A stretch of 64,000 bases of DNA from Candidatus Vesicomyidisocius sp. Pext_18_S21 (GTDB taxonomy: Bacteria > Pseudomonadota > Gammaproteobacteria > PS1 > Pseudothioglobaceae). Shown here piece after piece: positions 10,963 to 19,675 of this stretch (its first letter is position 1; every line of letters starts with the position of its first letter). Location: the NCBI GenBank assembly GCA_021730165.1, contig CP072535.1, positions 637,798-701,797 of the forward strand. Reading direction: 5' to 3'. Both the position numbers and the translations under genes were made by a program. The notes below the pieces were generated by a model. That model was not told the DNA's origin, ran no database searches, and saw only the letters and a program-made list of their open reading frames with translations.

Positions 10963-11768
10963 AATTCAACTTTTGATTGGTAATGTTTAATGACTTTTTT
11001 AAAAAATACGAAACGATTAAAATGTTCCTTAGGTGTTGTGTTACTAATTTTAACAAGGTGATACATATTATCTTTAATAAACTGATGTTTATTTTTTTTT
11101 GAAATACTATTATCTAGTAGATTAAGCGGAAATGGTGCAAATAAATTAACCTCAATAATATGAAACATACCTTTCAATAAATCTTGTTTAGAATTGGATC
11201 TAAGTCCCACTCTAGCGATTCGAAAATATGGTAATTCTTGCAAATAATTGTGCAATTTTTTAAGTTCACGGAGTGAGAAATCTAATGTACAGTCTTGATA
11301 AATTACCTGTTTGTTATTAATACTATTCACAGGATAAGACTCACCTGAATGGTTGATTACTTGAGTAATTGTTAATGTAATACAATTTGTTTCATTATCA
11401 GAATTTCGAATATAGAAAATCTCATATTCTTGCATTTCTATTGCCACTTCTTGAACAATGTAAGGAATTTTACTTTTTTTATGATTAAAAGCTAAAAATT
11501 CATCTCTTGAATCGATTCTTTTGATACCATTAGAATTCTGTCCCCACTCTGGCTTTAAAAACACAGGAAATTTACAAGGTGGATTGTTTTTATCAAGATA
11601 AGCTTGTTTTAATCTCCATTTTAATGGGATGCGTTTATCCATATCAATTTTAGAATAAAACCCTTTTTTCTTATTATACCATTCAGCATTAATTTGGAAA
11701 TAATACCAAGGTGGAATACCAAGTCTTAATGACCAATAAATATAGTAAAAAATTAACCTAAAAGTCAA
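10959..11768 (-). CDS. Second ATP-grasp-like protein
   Basis: Protein of 269 residues. The segment FPVFLKPEWGQNSNGIKRI (about residues 68-86) matches the lysine/glycine-rich ATP-binding strand of ATP-grasp enzymes, and IPYIVQEVAIEMQEYEIFYI matches the adjacent adenine-binding strand. The C-terminal part (FHIIEVNLFAPFPLNLLD) carries the E-x-N metal-site motif. It differs clearly from the neighbouring ATP-grasp protein, so this is not a recent duplication. It overlaps the dioxygenase gene by 11 bases and the next gene by 4. It may form a two-step ligation pair with its neighbour; the function is unknown. Confidence 0.65.
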   Translation of the reverse strand: MTFRLIFYYIYWSLRLGIPPWYYFQINAEWYNKKKGFYSKIDMDKRIPLKWRLKQAYLDKNNPPCKFPVFLKPEWGQNSNGIKRIDSRDEFLAFNHKKSKIPYIVQEVAIEMQEYEIFYIRNSDNETNCITLTITQVINHSGESYPVNSINNKQVIYQDCTLDFSLRELKKLHNYLQELPYFRIARVGLRSNSKQDLLKGMFHIIEVNLFAPFPLNLLDNSISKKNKHQFIKDNMYHLVKISNTTPKEHFNRFVFFKKVIKHYQSKVEL

Positions 11769-12246
11769 AAATTTCTCCTTTGATAGGGTTATCGGAATAA
11801 AAATGTAAACTTAAGCTTAGCTCGATAGCACTAATTTGATGAATATCATTATCCATTTTTCCTTTCACACTATTACTATATTTACACGTTCCATCAACAA
11901 GCTTACTACTATTAATCTTAGTCAATGGATTCTTATTAAAATCTTTGCACATTAACTGACCCTTAATTACATAAATAAAAGCACGGTCTGGATGCCCATG
12001 AATACGTGTTATTGCTCCTTTATCCCAATTTAATAGACCTAGCCAATAACTTTTATTATTAATAATAATATTTCTTGTGTAATTATACTGATCAAATAAT
12101 AAAGTCTCTAAATCTATTTCTAAAGTTAGTGTTTTTATTTTCTCAATAGCTAAAGCATATTTTTCCTCATGAAGTAATACACACAACATCTTAAAATCAA
12201 AATTAGTTGAATGCGTATAATACGTATTTTGAATTTCTTTAAACAT
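11758..12246 (-). CDS. Cysteine dioxygenase (type I, cupin)
   Basis: Cupin of 162 residues. It keeps the thiol-dioxygenase iron ligands: H83 and H85 in RIHGHPDRAF and H136 in DIHQI, plus the active-site tyrosine at 150 in LHFYSDN. FDQYNYTRN (51-59) is nearly identical to the mammalian cysteine dioxygenase segment whose arginine binds the cysteine carboxylate. This favours cysteine over 3-mercaptopropionate as substrate. The family converts cysteine to cysteine sulfinate with O2. It overlaps the decarboxylase by 8 bases, giving the two enzymes of hypotaurine synthesis side by side. Confidence 0.8.
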   Translation of the reverse strand: MFKEIQNTYYTHSTNFDFKMLCVLLHEEKYALAIEKIKTLTLEIDLETLLFDQYNYTRNIIINNKSYWLGLLNWDKGAITRIHGHPDRAFIYVIKGQLMCKDFNKNPLTKINSSKLVDGTCKYSNSVKGKMDNDIHQISAIELSLSLHFYSDNPIKGEIFDF

Positions 12247-13627
12247 TATTTAATGTTCTTCCTCTCTTAACCAAACGATTAAGTAAACTAACTAATTTCA
12301 CTTTATTCATATTAATATTACTAATTAACAATCTAAATACTAATTTTTTTTCCACGTATGCTAAAGCTAGTAAGGCTTGTTGTCCATGATATAAACTATC
12401 ACGTAAGCATTGATTAAAATCATTTTTATTAGAATGCCTACTTTTAAAGCGAAAACATACATTAAAGGAAGTACGTTTAAGTACCATTTCTAAATCAACA
12501 TTAGCGTTAATAAAATCTTCAGCAAATTTTGCCAGTTGATAATAATTCTCAACTCTATCAGAAAACCCTTTCCTGGTATAGAATTTCCAATCTAAAAACC
12601 ATTTTAAACTATCAACACGACGACCACATTGCAATGAAGAAATACCTAAATCAGCCTCATTATCTCTAAAAATATAGCTACCATCTCCATCTGCACAAGT
12701 ACATGATAATAAATGTTTATGATTTAACAATAAAAAATTACACATTAAATTACTACCCAACATTTTGTGAAAGTCCATAGTAAAAGAATCTAGAGACTCA
12801 ATACTTGTTAAAAATTTCTTTTTTAATTTCAAACTCATAATTGCCACCCCGCCCCATGCGCCATCACCATGTAACCAAAAATTATGTTGCTTTTTCAGCA
12901 TAGTTAACGCTTCAATATTGTCATAAGCACCTCGTACTGTTGTACCTAATGTTGCACAAACAAAAAATACTAAGCCACCTTGTTGTTTGATTTGCTTGAT
13001 TTTATCATTAAGTAATGTTGTATTTATTGAGCCATCTTCAAGAGTAGCTACCTTAATTAAATGATTTGTACCAATACCTAATATATTGCTTGCTTTGTCT
13101 AATGAATAATGTGCATCCTCATTAACAAAAGCAAACAAATATTTCTGGTTAAATAATCCTTGTTTTTTTACCTTTTTCAATGCTTGATTACGTGCAACCA
13201 TCATAGCAATCATATTGGCATTACTAGATCCTGTAGTCATCTGTCCTTCGCCATTTTTAAAACCTACTATATTAAGCATTTGTTTAATCATGTATTTTTC
13301 CATTAACGTCGCAACAGGTGCAGATTCAAAAGTGCAATTTGAAGTATTACTTAGTGCAGTTACAATTTCACCTACAATAGAAGGTTGATTAGCACCAGAC
13401 CACATACGATTAGCAAAATTAGGATGACTAGTATTAGGAGAATATTCTAGATATTGTTCTACCCATGTAAATATCTCATCCCAACACTGTGGATTTTGTT
13501 TGTTTAAATTTAAGGTTTTTTCTAACTTATTAATGGTTTGATAATTAATGAGTTGATTAGATTTTTTAAAATTTGAAGTAGCTAAGACTTGGGTTATTTT
13601 TTGTAAAACCTCCTGATCTTGCATCAA
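12239..13627 (-). CDS. PLP-dependent group II amino acid decarboxylase, probable cysteine sulfinate decarboxylase
   Basis: Protein of 462 residues of the glutamate/aspartate/cysteine-sulfinate decarboxylase family. Visible marks are HPNFANRMWSG (69-79), TTGSSNANM (131-139), AHYSLDKA (172-179), the PLP aspartate in HGDGAWGG (D255) and the Schiff-base lysine K288 in MDFHKMLG. Family members accept glutamate, aspartate, cysteine sulfinate or aromatic amino acids and sequence alone does not decide. The cysteine dioxygenase immediately downstream, in an overlapping frame, points to cysteine sulfinate and thus hypotaurine. The gene starts 1 base after the stop of the membrane protein gene. Confidence 0.8.
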   Translation of the reverse strand: MMQDQEVLQKITQVLATSNFKKSNQLINYQTINKLEKTLNLNKQNPQCWDEIFTWVEQYLEYSPNTSHPNFANRMWSGANQPSIVGEIVTALSNTSNCTFESAPVATLMEKYMIKQMLNIVGFKNGEGQMTTGSSNANMIAMMVARNQALKKVKKQGLFNQKYLFAFVNEDAHYSLDKASNILGIGTNHLIKVATLEDGSINTTLLNDKIKQIKQQGGLVFFVCATLGTTVRGAYDNIEALTMLKKQHNFWLHGDGAWGGVAIMSLKLKKKFLTSIESLDSFTMDFHKMLGSNLMCNFLLLNHKHLLSCTCADGDGSYIFRDNEADLGISSLQCGRRVDSLKWFLDWKFYTRKGFSDRVENYYQLAKFAEDFINANVDLEMVLKRTSFNVCFRFKSRHSNKNDFNQCLRDSLYHGQQALLALAYVEKKLVFRLLISNINMNKVKLVSLLNRLVKRGRTLNNV

Positions 13628-13628
13628 A

Positions 13629-14093
13629 TTAAGCTCGTTTATTTAAAATAAACATTACAATACCTAAAACTAAAATAGAAAAAACTACATTCGCCAAGCC
13701 TGAATTAGTTTGTATTTCTCCATTCTGATTCCATTTAACTATCCACTCCAATGGAATAAATAAATAAAATAATACTGAACATGTCATCACCAATAACACC
13801 ATTAAACCACTAATGAAACGTAAATTTTTTCTTAAATACCAAAAAATAATAAAAGATAACATAACTAAAAAAGTAAATAACTTAAAACCATTAATAACAT
13901 AAGAGTTATATTGAACAGATAATTCACTTATCATACCACCTAGAAAATTACTCATCCAAACACCAAAAATAAAAAAGATATATAATGATTCTATTGCATA
14001 ACTAGTAAATGTATAAGGTAATAAGCTTAAAAAAACATACGATATCCATAAGACAACCAACCAACCAACAACAACTTTAATGGCATTATTCAT
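13629..14093 (-). CDS. Hypothetical four-helix membrane protein
   Basis: Protein of 154 residues with about four predicted transmembrane helices (around residues 7-27, 33-54, 71-88 and 93-113, plus a C-terminal one at 133-150). I do not recognise the family. It is the first gene of the probable operon with the decarboxylase, cysteine dioxygenase and ATP-grasp genes, only 1 base before the decarboxylase start, so a transport or membrane-anchoring role in the same process is possible. Confidence 0.6.
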   Translation of the reverse strand: MNNAIKVVVGWLVVLWISYVFLSLLPYTFTSYAIESLYIFFIFGVWMSNFLGGMISELSVQYNSYVINGFKLFTFLVMLSFIIFWYLRKNLRFISGLMVLLVMTCSVLFYLFIPLEWIVKWNQNGEIQTNSGLANVVFSILVLGIVMFILNKRA

Positions 14094-14137
14094 ATTTTTT
14101 ACTCACTTTTTGTTTTATGATAATTTTTATTATTTAA

Positions 14138-15202
14138 TTATAAACGACTCAATACTTTGCCAGAATCTAAGGCCACTCTTGTTTTACAGGCAGCTTCAAC
14201 CAATGAGCTAGCCTTTCTAGTATGCCAAAGAATTAAACTAGCAGCCAAAACTAAACCATCATAAAACAGACCTTTTTCACCTGATAAGGCTGATTTTCCT
14301 AATTTAACTGTATAATCTGCCAGTGCTTCGATATCACTATATACATTTAACTCATTAGGAAATGAAATAGCACGAATATCTTGATAGATGTCCAACAACT
14401 TAGGGTCAATATCCACTTTATCTTGCTCAATCAAACCTTGGTAAGAAATCATTAACCCCTTTTGGCGAAGTGAAGGAATCACGCCTCCTTCAACACCCCG
14501 AACTAACAACGATGTATCCATACCTGAAGCGGTTACTAAATGCGCATAAATAGGAGGATAAGGCTTATGTACATAGCCTAAAATAGAGTGTGTTTTTTTT
14601 CCTCGCATTGGACCAATTAAAGTTTCTACAGTATTAATCACACTACGCTTAATAATTTTATTACGCAAAGGTACAAGATTATGCAAACCTTTACAATAGT
14701 TTTCTTGATCAATATACGACCAACCAATACTGCTATCTTCAAGCCTGGCTTTAGCTTGCTTAGTTGAGTTATTGATATTCAAACCTAAAGCCTCATTAAT
14801 ATGTCGATGAGTAAGTCCATACTTTGGCGAAACACTATCTAAACCATGAATAACAGTAGGCAAACCAAGCTCAGCCAATAATGGCGGTAAAAATGATGAT
14901 ATTGGAATTGAACGACTATACCCACTATAAGGGTCACCCAAATCTACCAAATTATCAACAATAACTTGTTGCTGATCAGATTCACAAAGAATAGCAGCAA
15001 GAATACCCTTAATTTCTTCACGTGTTTCACGTTTCATACGTAGTGCAATTAAAAAAATAGCTGTTTGTACCTCATTAATTTCTCCACGAAGAATACTTAG
15101 CATACCTGCCTTTGCTTCTTCAAAATCAATATTTTTACTCAAATCAGGACCTGTTGCTATACGTTGAATAATTGAATGTATAAGTGTTTGAGATATTTTC
15201 AT
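14138..15202 (-). CDS. TrpD-like protein (anthranilate phosphoribosyltransferase superfamily)
   Basis: Protein of 354 residues. The helical N-terminal domain (ILRGEINEVQTAIFLIALRMKRE, about residue 35) is typical of the nucleoside phosphorylase/TrpD fold. The central region has GDPYSGYSRS where true TrpD enzymes carry the phosphoribosyl-pyrophosphate loop GTGGD, so ordinary tryptophan synthesis activity is doubtful. It resembles TrpD2/YbiB-type homologues annotated as glycosyl transferase family proteins. It overlaps the Rieske gene by 4 bases, suggesting a functional pair. The substrate is unknown. Confidence 0.7.
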   Translation of the reverse strand: MKISQTLIHSIIQRIATGPDLSKNIDFEEAKAGMLSILRGEINEVQTAIFLIALRMKRETREEIKGILAAILCESDQQQVIVDNLVDLGDPYSGYSRSIPISSFLPPLLAELGLPTVIHGLDSVSPKYGLTHRHINEALGLNINNSTKQAKARLEDSSIGWSYIDQENYCKGLHNLVPLRNKIIKRSVINTVETLIGPMRGKKTHSILGYVHKPYPPIYAHLVTASGMDTSLLVRGVEGGVIPSLRQKGLMISYQGLIEQDKVDIDPKLLDIYQDIRAISFPNELNVYSDIEALADYTVKLGKSALSGEKGLFYDGLVLAASLILWHTRKASSLVEAACKTRVALDSGKVLSRL

Positions 15203-15495
15203 AATTTTAAATAAATTTTATTATTTTCTTGCTTGATAGAATAAATACGTAAATTATCTACACTTTTATGTGTACTATTTCCTGTAATTAAATCAAAACT
15301 AAATCCATGCAATGAACATTTGATTCGATTATCTTTTAAACAACCTAACGTTAATTTAATATCTTCATGTGGACAACGATTATCTGCACAATACAACTTA
15401 CCTTGGTTAAGTGTAACAAATAAATCCTTACCTTCTACAACAACTTCAACCATTTCTCCTTCTTTTGGTTCTTTATCTAGAATTTTTACCCACAT
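15199..15495 (-). CDS. Rieske-type [2Fe-2S] ferredoxin
   Basis: Protein of about 98 residues with the Rieske cluster motif C-P-H (NRCPHEDIKL) and C-S-L-H (IKCSLHGFSFD), both Cys-His pairs intact. It is a soluble electron carrier or small subunit, similar in size to NirD or dioxygenase ferredoxins. The start at 15495 (MWVKILDKEP) is preferred over an ATG at 15516. It falls after the stop of the upstream gene (15501), has a GGAG about 15 bases upstream, and matches where the family begins. It could serve as the missing small subunit of NirB, though that is speculative. Confidence 0.8.
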   Translation of the reverse strand: MWVKILDKEPKEGEMVEVVVEGKDLFVTLNQGKLYCADNRCPHEDIKLTLGCLKDNRIKCSLHGFSFDLITGNSTHKSVDNLRIYSIKQENNKIYLKL

Positions 15496-15500
15496 AAAGC

Positions 15501-16109
15501 TTAGAATAATCTCCAAATATTGTTGTTATCTAATTGCGGAACGCATTGTTTAAGTTGATGCTTATAACGTTTTGCATTATCATCAACACCAGCTGCAATT
15601 TTTATCAACCATGGTTTAGCAAGATAAGTTTGTTTATTGAAACCGCTATGTCCCTCATGATAAGCAAGATATTGATTGTATGTATCTGATTTATCAATAC
15701 CAGAACGTTTACTGGACTGGTTAGCATACCAACCAATAAAATTTATAGCATCATCAAAATTATCACGATTGATATTTTGATTCCCTGTTTTTAATTGATA
15801 CCACTCCCAAGTTATATCTCTAATTTGCGCAAAACCATAAGCACTGCTCTTTCTAAACCATGGTAGAATACCAAATAACTTATCTTTTGGTGGTCTTGCA
15901 TTTGATGCAAAATGCGACTCTTGATACATAATAGCTAATTGCACATGCATAGGTATAGCATACTTTTTCTCACTAGCTTTAACTGCTTGATACCAACTCA
16001 CTTTCTCATCCATTAAATGACAAATATTATTCACTTGTATTGCAGGTGTTGAAAAACACCCGCTAAGTGTTAATGAAATTAATACAATAGGTAAAAGTTT
16101 ACTCACCAC
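15501..16109 (-). CDS. Lytic transglycosylase (SLT) lipoprotein
   Basis: Protein of 202 residues. A signal peptide ends in the lipobox LSGC (residues 15-18), so it is a lipoprotein. The SLT/lysozyme-like fold is shown by IMYQESHF, holding the presumed catalytic glutamate (about residue 68), SAYGFAQI and YLAYHEGHSGF. Such enzymes cleave peptidoglycan to 1,6-anhydro products. Retaining one suggests a functioning cell wall. It directly abuts the cold-shock gene upstream (shared base at 16109). Confidence 0.8.
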   Translation of the reverse strand: MVSKLLPIVLISLTLSGCFSTPAIQVNNICHLMDEKVSWYQAVKASEKKYAIPMHVQLAIMYQESHFASNARPPKDKLFGILPWFRKSSAYGFAQIRDITWEWYQLKTGNQNINRDNFDDAINFIGWYANQSSKRSGIDKSDTYNQYLAYHEGHSGFNKQTYLAKPWLIKIAAGVDDNAKRYKHQLKQCVPQLDNNNIWRLF

Positions 16110-16426
16110 TAAAATATTTTATAAACAATAACCGCTTGAATAATAAACAAAATAACAAACATACTTTTAATAGTACTATATGATAATGTCTTAGTCTTAG
16201 ATTCAAGATTAGGTGTTTTAACGCCTTTTTCCAAATTAACATCCATTGCTACTAAACCTTTTTCAGAATTCTGTGTATTAAAAACAACGCGTGTATTAAC
16301 TTTCAAGCGAGATTTATTAAAAATATTTTTTTGATGAACAAAATATTTTTCACCATCATCACCCATAATAAAACCATACCCCTTAGTGCCGAATTGGGCA
16401 ACTATTCCCTGTACTTTCTTTACCAT
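16109..16426 (-). CDS. Cold-shock domain protein with C-terminal membrane helix
   Basis: Protein of 105 residues. Residues 1-67 form a cold-shock domain with RNP1-like KGYGFIMGDD and RNP2-like KYFVHQKNIF. They are followed by a polar linker and one C-terminal hydrophobic helix (IKSMFVILFIIQAVIVYKIF). Cold-shock domains bind single-stranded RNA or DNA. The fused helix would tether that activity to the inner membrane, as in the CSD-DUF1294-type architecture but shorter. Confidence 0.8.
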   Translation of the reverse strand: MVKKVQGIVAQFGTKGYGFIMGDDGEKYFVHQKNIFNKSRLKVNTRVVFNTQNSEKGLVAMDVNLEKGVKTPNLESKTKTLSYSTIKSMFVILFIIQAVIVYKIF

Positions 16427-17025
16427 TTCTTCCTCTTATTTTTTACACAAATAATACGTTGTTTTTTAATATCATCAAAACATTGTAACCACTAACGCTT
16501 AAATCCTTTAAAAGGTTACCTTTACCTATCATTAATTACATAAGGTGGGATGCTTATTCGTAAGTGAGATAAAGGTTAACCACAGTATTCTACAATCAGT
16601 AGATATTATATCGTATAAATAGGATATATATTTTGCTCTTAAAACTAAAGACAATGCAATTCAAACTCTCTATCATATTAGTTAGTATTAACATAGTTTA
16701 AAATATTAGAATTAAGATAAAGATAATTACCATAATAGATATCAATATCTTTTAAAAGTTTATAACAACAAATTTATCACTTTTATTAATCGAAAACACA
16801 ACTTAATTCTCTACAAACAACTGTTAATTACAAGTTAACTTAACACTAAATATCTTAAAATCCTTTCTTAAGAAATACAACATAAATACTTTAACCAAAC
16901 AATGACATAACCACATAATTACTAAAACTTAATTCCAGATAATTAACTAATTCTATTTTGAGCTAATTTGTATAATAGTCTATGTTTACCTTCTTACCAA
17001 TGTATTATCTAATCACTTATATACA
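16427..17025. other. Divergent intergenic region, no gene seen
   Basis: About 600 AT-rich bases between the divergent cold-shock and thioredoxin-like genes. An imperfect inverted repeat pairs GGTTACCTTTACCTATC (about 16514) with GAGATAAAGGTTAACC (about 16566). I see no intact gene, RNA or convincing remnant. Confidence 0.4.
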
Positions 17026-17517
17026 ATGATAAACCGTGAAAAAAGAAAAATATTTTTACAATGGCTACTAGTAATTATTGCTATTTTTAGTTTTCGTCTT
17101 TATCAACAACGTGACTTAAGTAGTGGTGTCATACCTAGTTTTAATAGCAAAACTCTAAACGATGTAGTTGTCTCATCACGCTCAAATAAGACAACTTTGA
17201 TACATTTTTGGGCAACTTGGTGTAGGATCTGTCAACTTGAAAATGATAACATACAAACCATAAGCAGTGATTATAGAGTGCTTAATATTGCCATGCAATC
17301 TGGTTCTGATATTGATTTAAAAGAATATGCAAAAGAACATGGTATGAAAATAGACAATATTATTAATGATAAATCTAGCTCTTTAGCAAAGCTACTTGGC
17401 ATTAAAGCCACACCAACCAGTCTTTTCATCTCAAAAGATAATCAAATTAAATTTAGCGAAGTTGGTTATGTGAGTATGCTAGGTTATCGCTTAAGATTAT
17501 GGTGGACAAATTTATGA
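17026..17517 (+). CDS. Membrane-anchored thioredoxin-like (TlpA/ScsD-type) protein
   Basis: Protein of 163 residues. An N-terminal transmembrane anchor (about residues 9-24, FLQWLLVIIAIFSFRLY) precedes a periplasmic thioredoxin fold with the redox motif WATWCRICQLE (CxxC about residues 66-69) and the cis-proline motif IKATPTSLF. Such proteins reduce or oxidise disulfides in the cell envelope, for example in cytochrome c maturation. The stop overlaps the ung start (ATGA at 17514-17517). Confidence 0.85.
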   Translation: MINREKRKIFLQWLLVIIAIFSFRLYQQRDLSSGVIPSFNSKTLNDVVVSSRSNKTTLIHFWATWCRICQLENDNIQTISSDYRVLNIAMQSGSDIDLKEYAKEHGMKIDNIINDKSSSLAKLLGIKATPTSLFISKDNQIKFSEVGYVSMLGYRLRLWWTNL

Positions 17518-18173
17518 ACATAAAAAATTGGCACCCAAGTATTAAAATATTACTAAAAACACAATCAATAATCAATTTAAAACTTTTCTTGATACGACAA
17601 AAACAAGCTAAAAAAATTATCTTACCTAATTCTAACAACTGGTTCAAAGCGTTTGAAATAACTGCGTTTGATAAAGTTAAAGTTGTCATTCTTGGACAAG
17701 ATCCTTATCACAGACTAGGACAGGCACATGGTTTGAGTTTTTCAGTAGTTCATGGCGTAAAAAAGCCACCATCGCTTAATAACATCTTTAAAGAAATACA
17801 TAATGATTTAAATATTAACACTAAACAGAATAGTAATCTAACTCGTTGGGCAAAACAAGGTGTTTTACTGCTTAATAGCGTTTTAACTGTTGAAGTCAAT
17901 CAAGCGGCTTCTCATTCTAATCAAGGTTGGGAAGTATTTACTGATAGTGTTATTAAAACTCTAAGTAAAGAACAACAACATTTAGTATTTATGCTTTGGG
18001 GGACCCATGCAAAAAGAAAATCTATATTGATTGATAGAAACAAGCATTTGATTCTCACTAGTACACACCCTTCTCCCTTGTCAGCACATCGTGGTTTTTT
18101 AGGTTGTCGGCATTTCTCAAAGACCAATAATTATCTTAAAATACACAATCAACAAGTGATCAACTGGCAATAA
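17514..18173 (+). CDS. ung: Uracil-DNA glycosylase
   Basis: Removes uracil from DNA as the first step of base excision repair. The family-1 motifs are GQDPYHR (catalytic Asp, about residue 58), [11 protein letters not shown], and the DNA-binding loop [21 protein letters not shown] near the C-terminus. The start at 17514 is preferred to the ATG at 17499 because it overlaps the upstream stop and gives a normal-length protein of 219 residues. It shares a base with pdxB (stop ends at 18173). Confidence 0.95.
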   Translation: MNIKNWHPSIKILLKTQSIINLKLFLIRQKQAKKIILPNSNNWFKAFEITAFDKVKVVILGQDPYHRLGQAHGLSFSVVHGVKKPPSLNNIFKEIHNDLNINTKQNSNLTRWAKQGVLLLNSVLTVEVNQAASHSNQGWEVFTDSVIKTLSKEQQHLVFMLWGTHAKRKSILIDRNKHLILTSTHPSPLSAHRGFLGCRHFSKTNNYLKIHNQQVINWQ

Positions 18174-19210
18174 TGAAATTAGTCATTGACGATGCTTGCT
18201 ATGCTTATAAAGAAATATTTAGCCATTTTGGTAATATCTCTACCATCGCTGGTAGAGATATTAACTCCACCTCAGTTAAGAATGCAGATATATTAATTGT
18301 ACGTTCGCGTACTAAAGTTAATAATGTATTATTAGATGGAAGCCAAGTTAAATTTGTTGGCTCAACAGTTGCTGGGCTAGACCATATTGATCAAGATTAT
18401 TTAAAAGCTAAAGGTATTAAATTTTTCTCAGCCCAAGGTTGTAATTCAATGGCAGTAGCAGAATTTGTAATAAGTGCTATTGTTAATTTAGCAGATGAAT
18501 TGGATTTTGACTATCAAAAAAAAACCTTAGGTATTATTGGCATAGGGAATGTAGGCACGAGATTAGCAAAAAAAGCTAAATTAATGGGTATTAAAACCTT
18601 GCTTAACGATCCACCACGACAAATGTATGAAAACTTGCCAAACTTTGTAGATTTAAAAACAACATTAAGCGCTGATATTGTTACTTTTCATACGCCGTTA
18701 ACTGTTAATGGTAAATACCCATCCTATCAACTACTAAATGAAAATAATTTCCATTATATTTTAGATAAAACTATTCTTTTTAACGTAGCACGTGGTGGTA
18801 TAATAAATGAGGCAATATGGCAAGAGTATAAAACACTTGCTAATATTATTGACTGCTGGGAAGATGAACCAAATATCAACCTAAAATTACAAAATACTGC
18901 TTATCTAGCTACACCACACATCGCTGGACACTCAATTGATGCGAAATTTATAGGAAGTTTTATGGTATATGAAGCGCTATGTGATTTTTTAGGTCAAAAA
19001 CAAGATAACAAGATCAAAAATTTAATTAATCTTGATAAGTTATTCATCAATAAGGATAACTTAAAAAATACATTAAATAAAATTTACGATTTTAGACAAG
19101 ATGCAAAAGCTATTCAAGATATTAATAATTTTGAAGACTATCGCAGAAATTACCCTGTTCGTTATGAGTGGCATCATTTTAAAAGTAAAACTACCTTGCC
19201 AATTGCTTAA
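18173..19210 (+). CDS. pdxB: Erythronate-4-phosphate dehydrogenase
   Basis: NAD-dependent D-2-hydroxyacid dehydrogenase of the DXP-dependent vitamin B6 pathway. The Rossmann motif is [17 protein letters not shown] (about residues 119-135), the active-site region is [10 protein letters not shown], and the catalytic histidine is in TPHIAGHS. The C-terminal end ([11 protein letters not shown]) belongs to the PdxB dimerisation domain. At 345 residues it is some 30 shorter than typical PdxB. It lies immediately downstream of ung. Confidence 0.9.
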   Translation: MKLVIDDACYAYKEIFSHFGNISTIAGRDINSTSVKNADILIVRSRTKVNNVLLDGSQVKFVGSTVAGLDHIDQDYLKAKGIKFFSAQGCNSMAVAEFVISAIVNLADELDFDYQKKTLGIIGIGNVGTRLAKKAKLMGIKTLLNDPPRQMYENLPNFVDLKTTLSADIVTFHTPLTVNGKYPSYQLLNENNFHYILDKTILFNVARGGIINEAIWQEYKTLANIIDCWEDEPNINLKLQNTAYLATPHIAGHSIDAKFIGSFMVYEALCDFLGQKQDNKIKNLINLDKLFINKDNLKNTLNKIYDFRQDAKAIQDINNFEDYRRNYPVRYEWHHFKSKTTLPIA

Positions 19211-19675
19211 CCTTTAAAGCATGCTTGTTTAAAATATTTATCTAATTTAACTTTCTTTATATTTATAATCAAAATCGGTAAAACCGATTATTAACAATAT
19301 CCAGGGCTTTTATATACCTATCTTGAAATAAATAAATCAATTTTTTTTTCCTATAGTTCTTTTATATAACATCAACATAAATCACAAAAGCTTTAAATAT
19401 TTTGATATAGCACATATATAATATTATTTAGTTTTGATGTTAACTCAAACACTTTAACCCCTACTTTAATGGTTTTTACAATCTACTCAATGAAAAAAAC
19501 TAACCAACCTATCATTATCTAGATAGTTACTATGCTTAATAGAGTTTAATCTCTAATGCAAAGTATTCCTTTATTGACAGGAGGACTTTTCTCTCCTATC
19601 AATTTTAAGATAGCGCCTAATCAGATAAATTCTACAATAAGGACAGGTTTTTTTAAAACTTATCATTCTTTCATT
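19211..19675. other. Intergenic region between convergent pdxB and the kinase gene
   Basis: About 465 bases. It contains a 7-bp hairpin AATCGGT-AAA-ACCGATT (19273-19289) shortly after pdxB, and a hairpin with 11-base arms and one mismatch (ATTGACAGGAG / CTCCTATCAAT, about 19573-19602) about 75 bases past the end of the kinase gene. Both could be weak terminators, but neither is followed by a clear T-run. No gene remnant seen. Confidence 0.4.
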
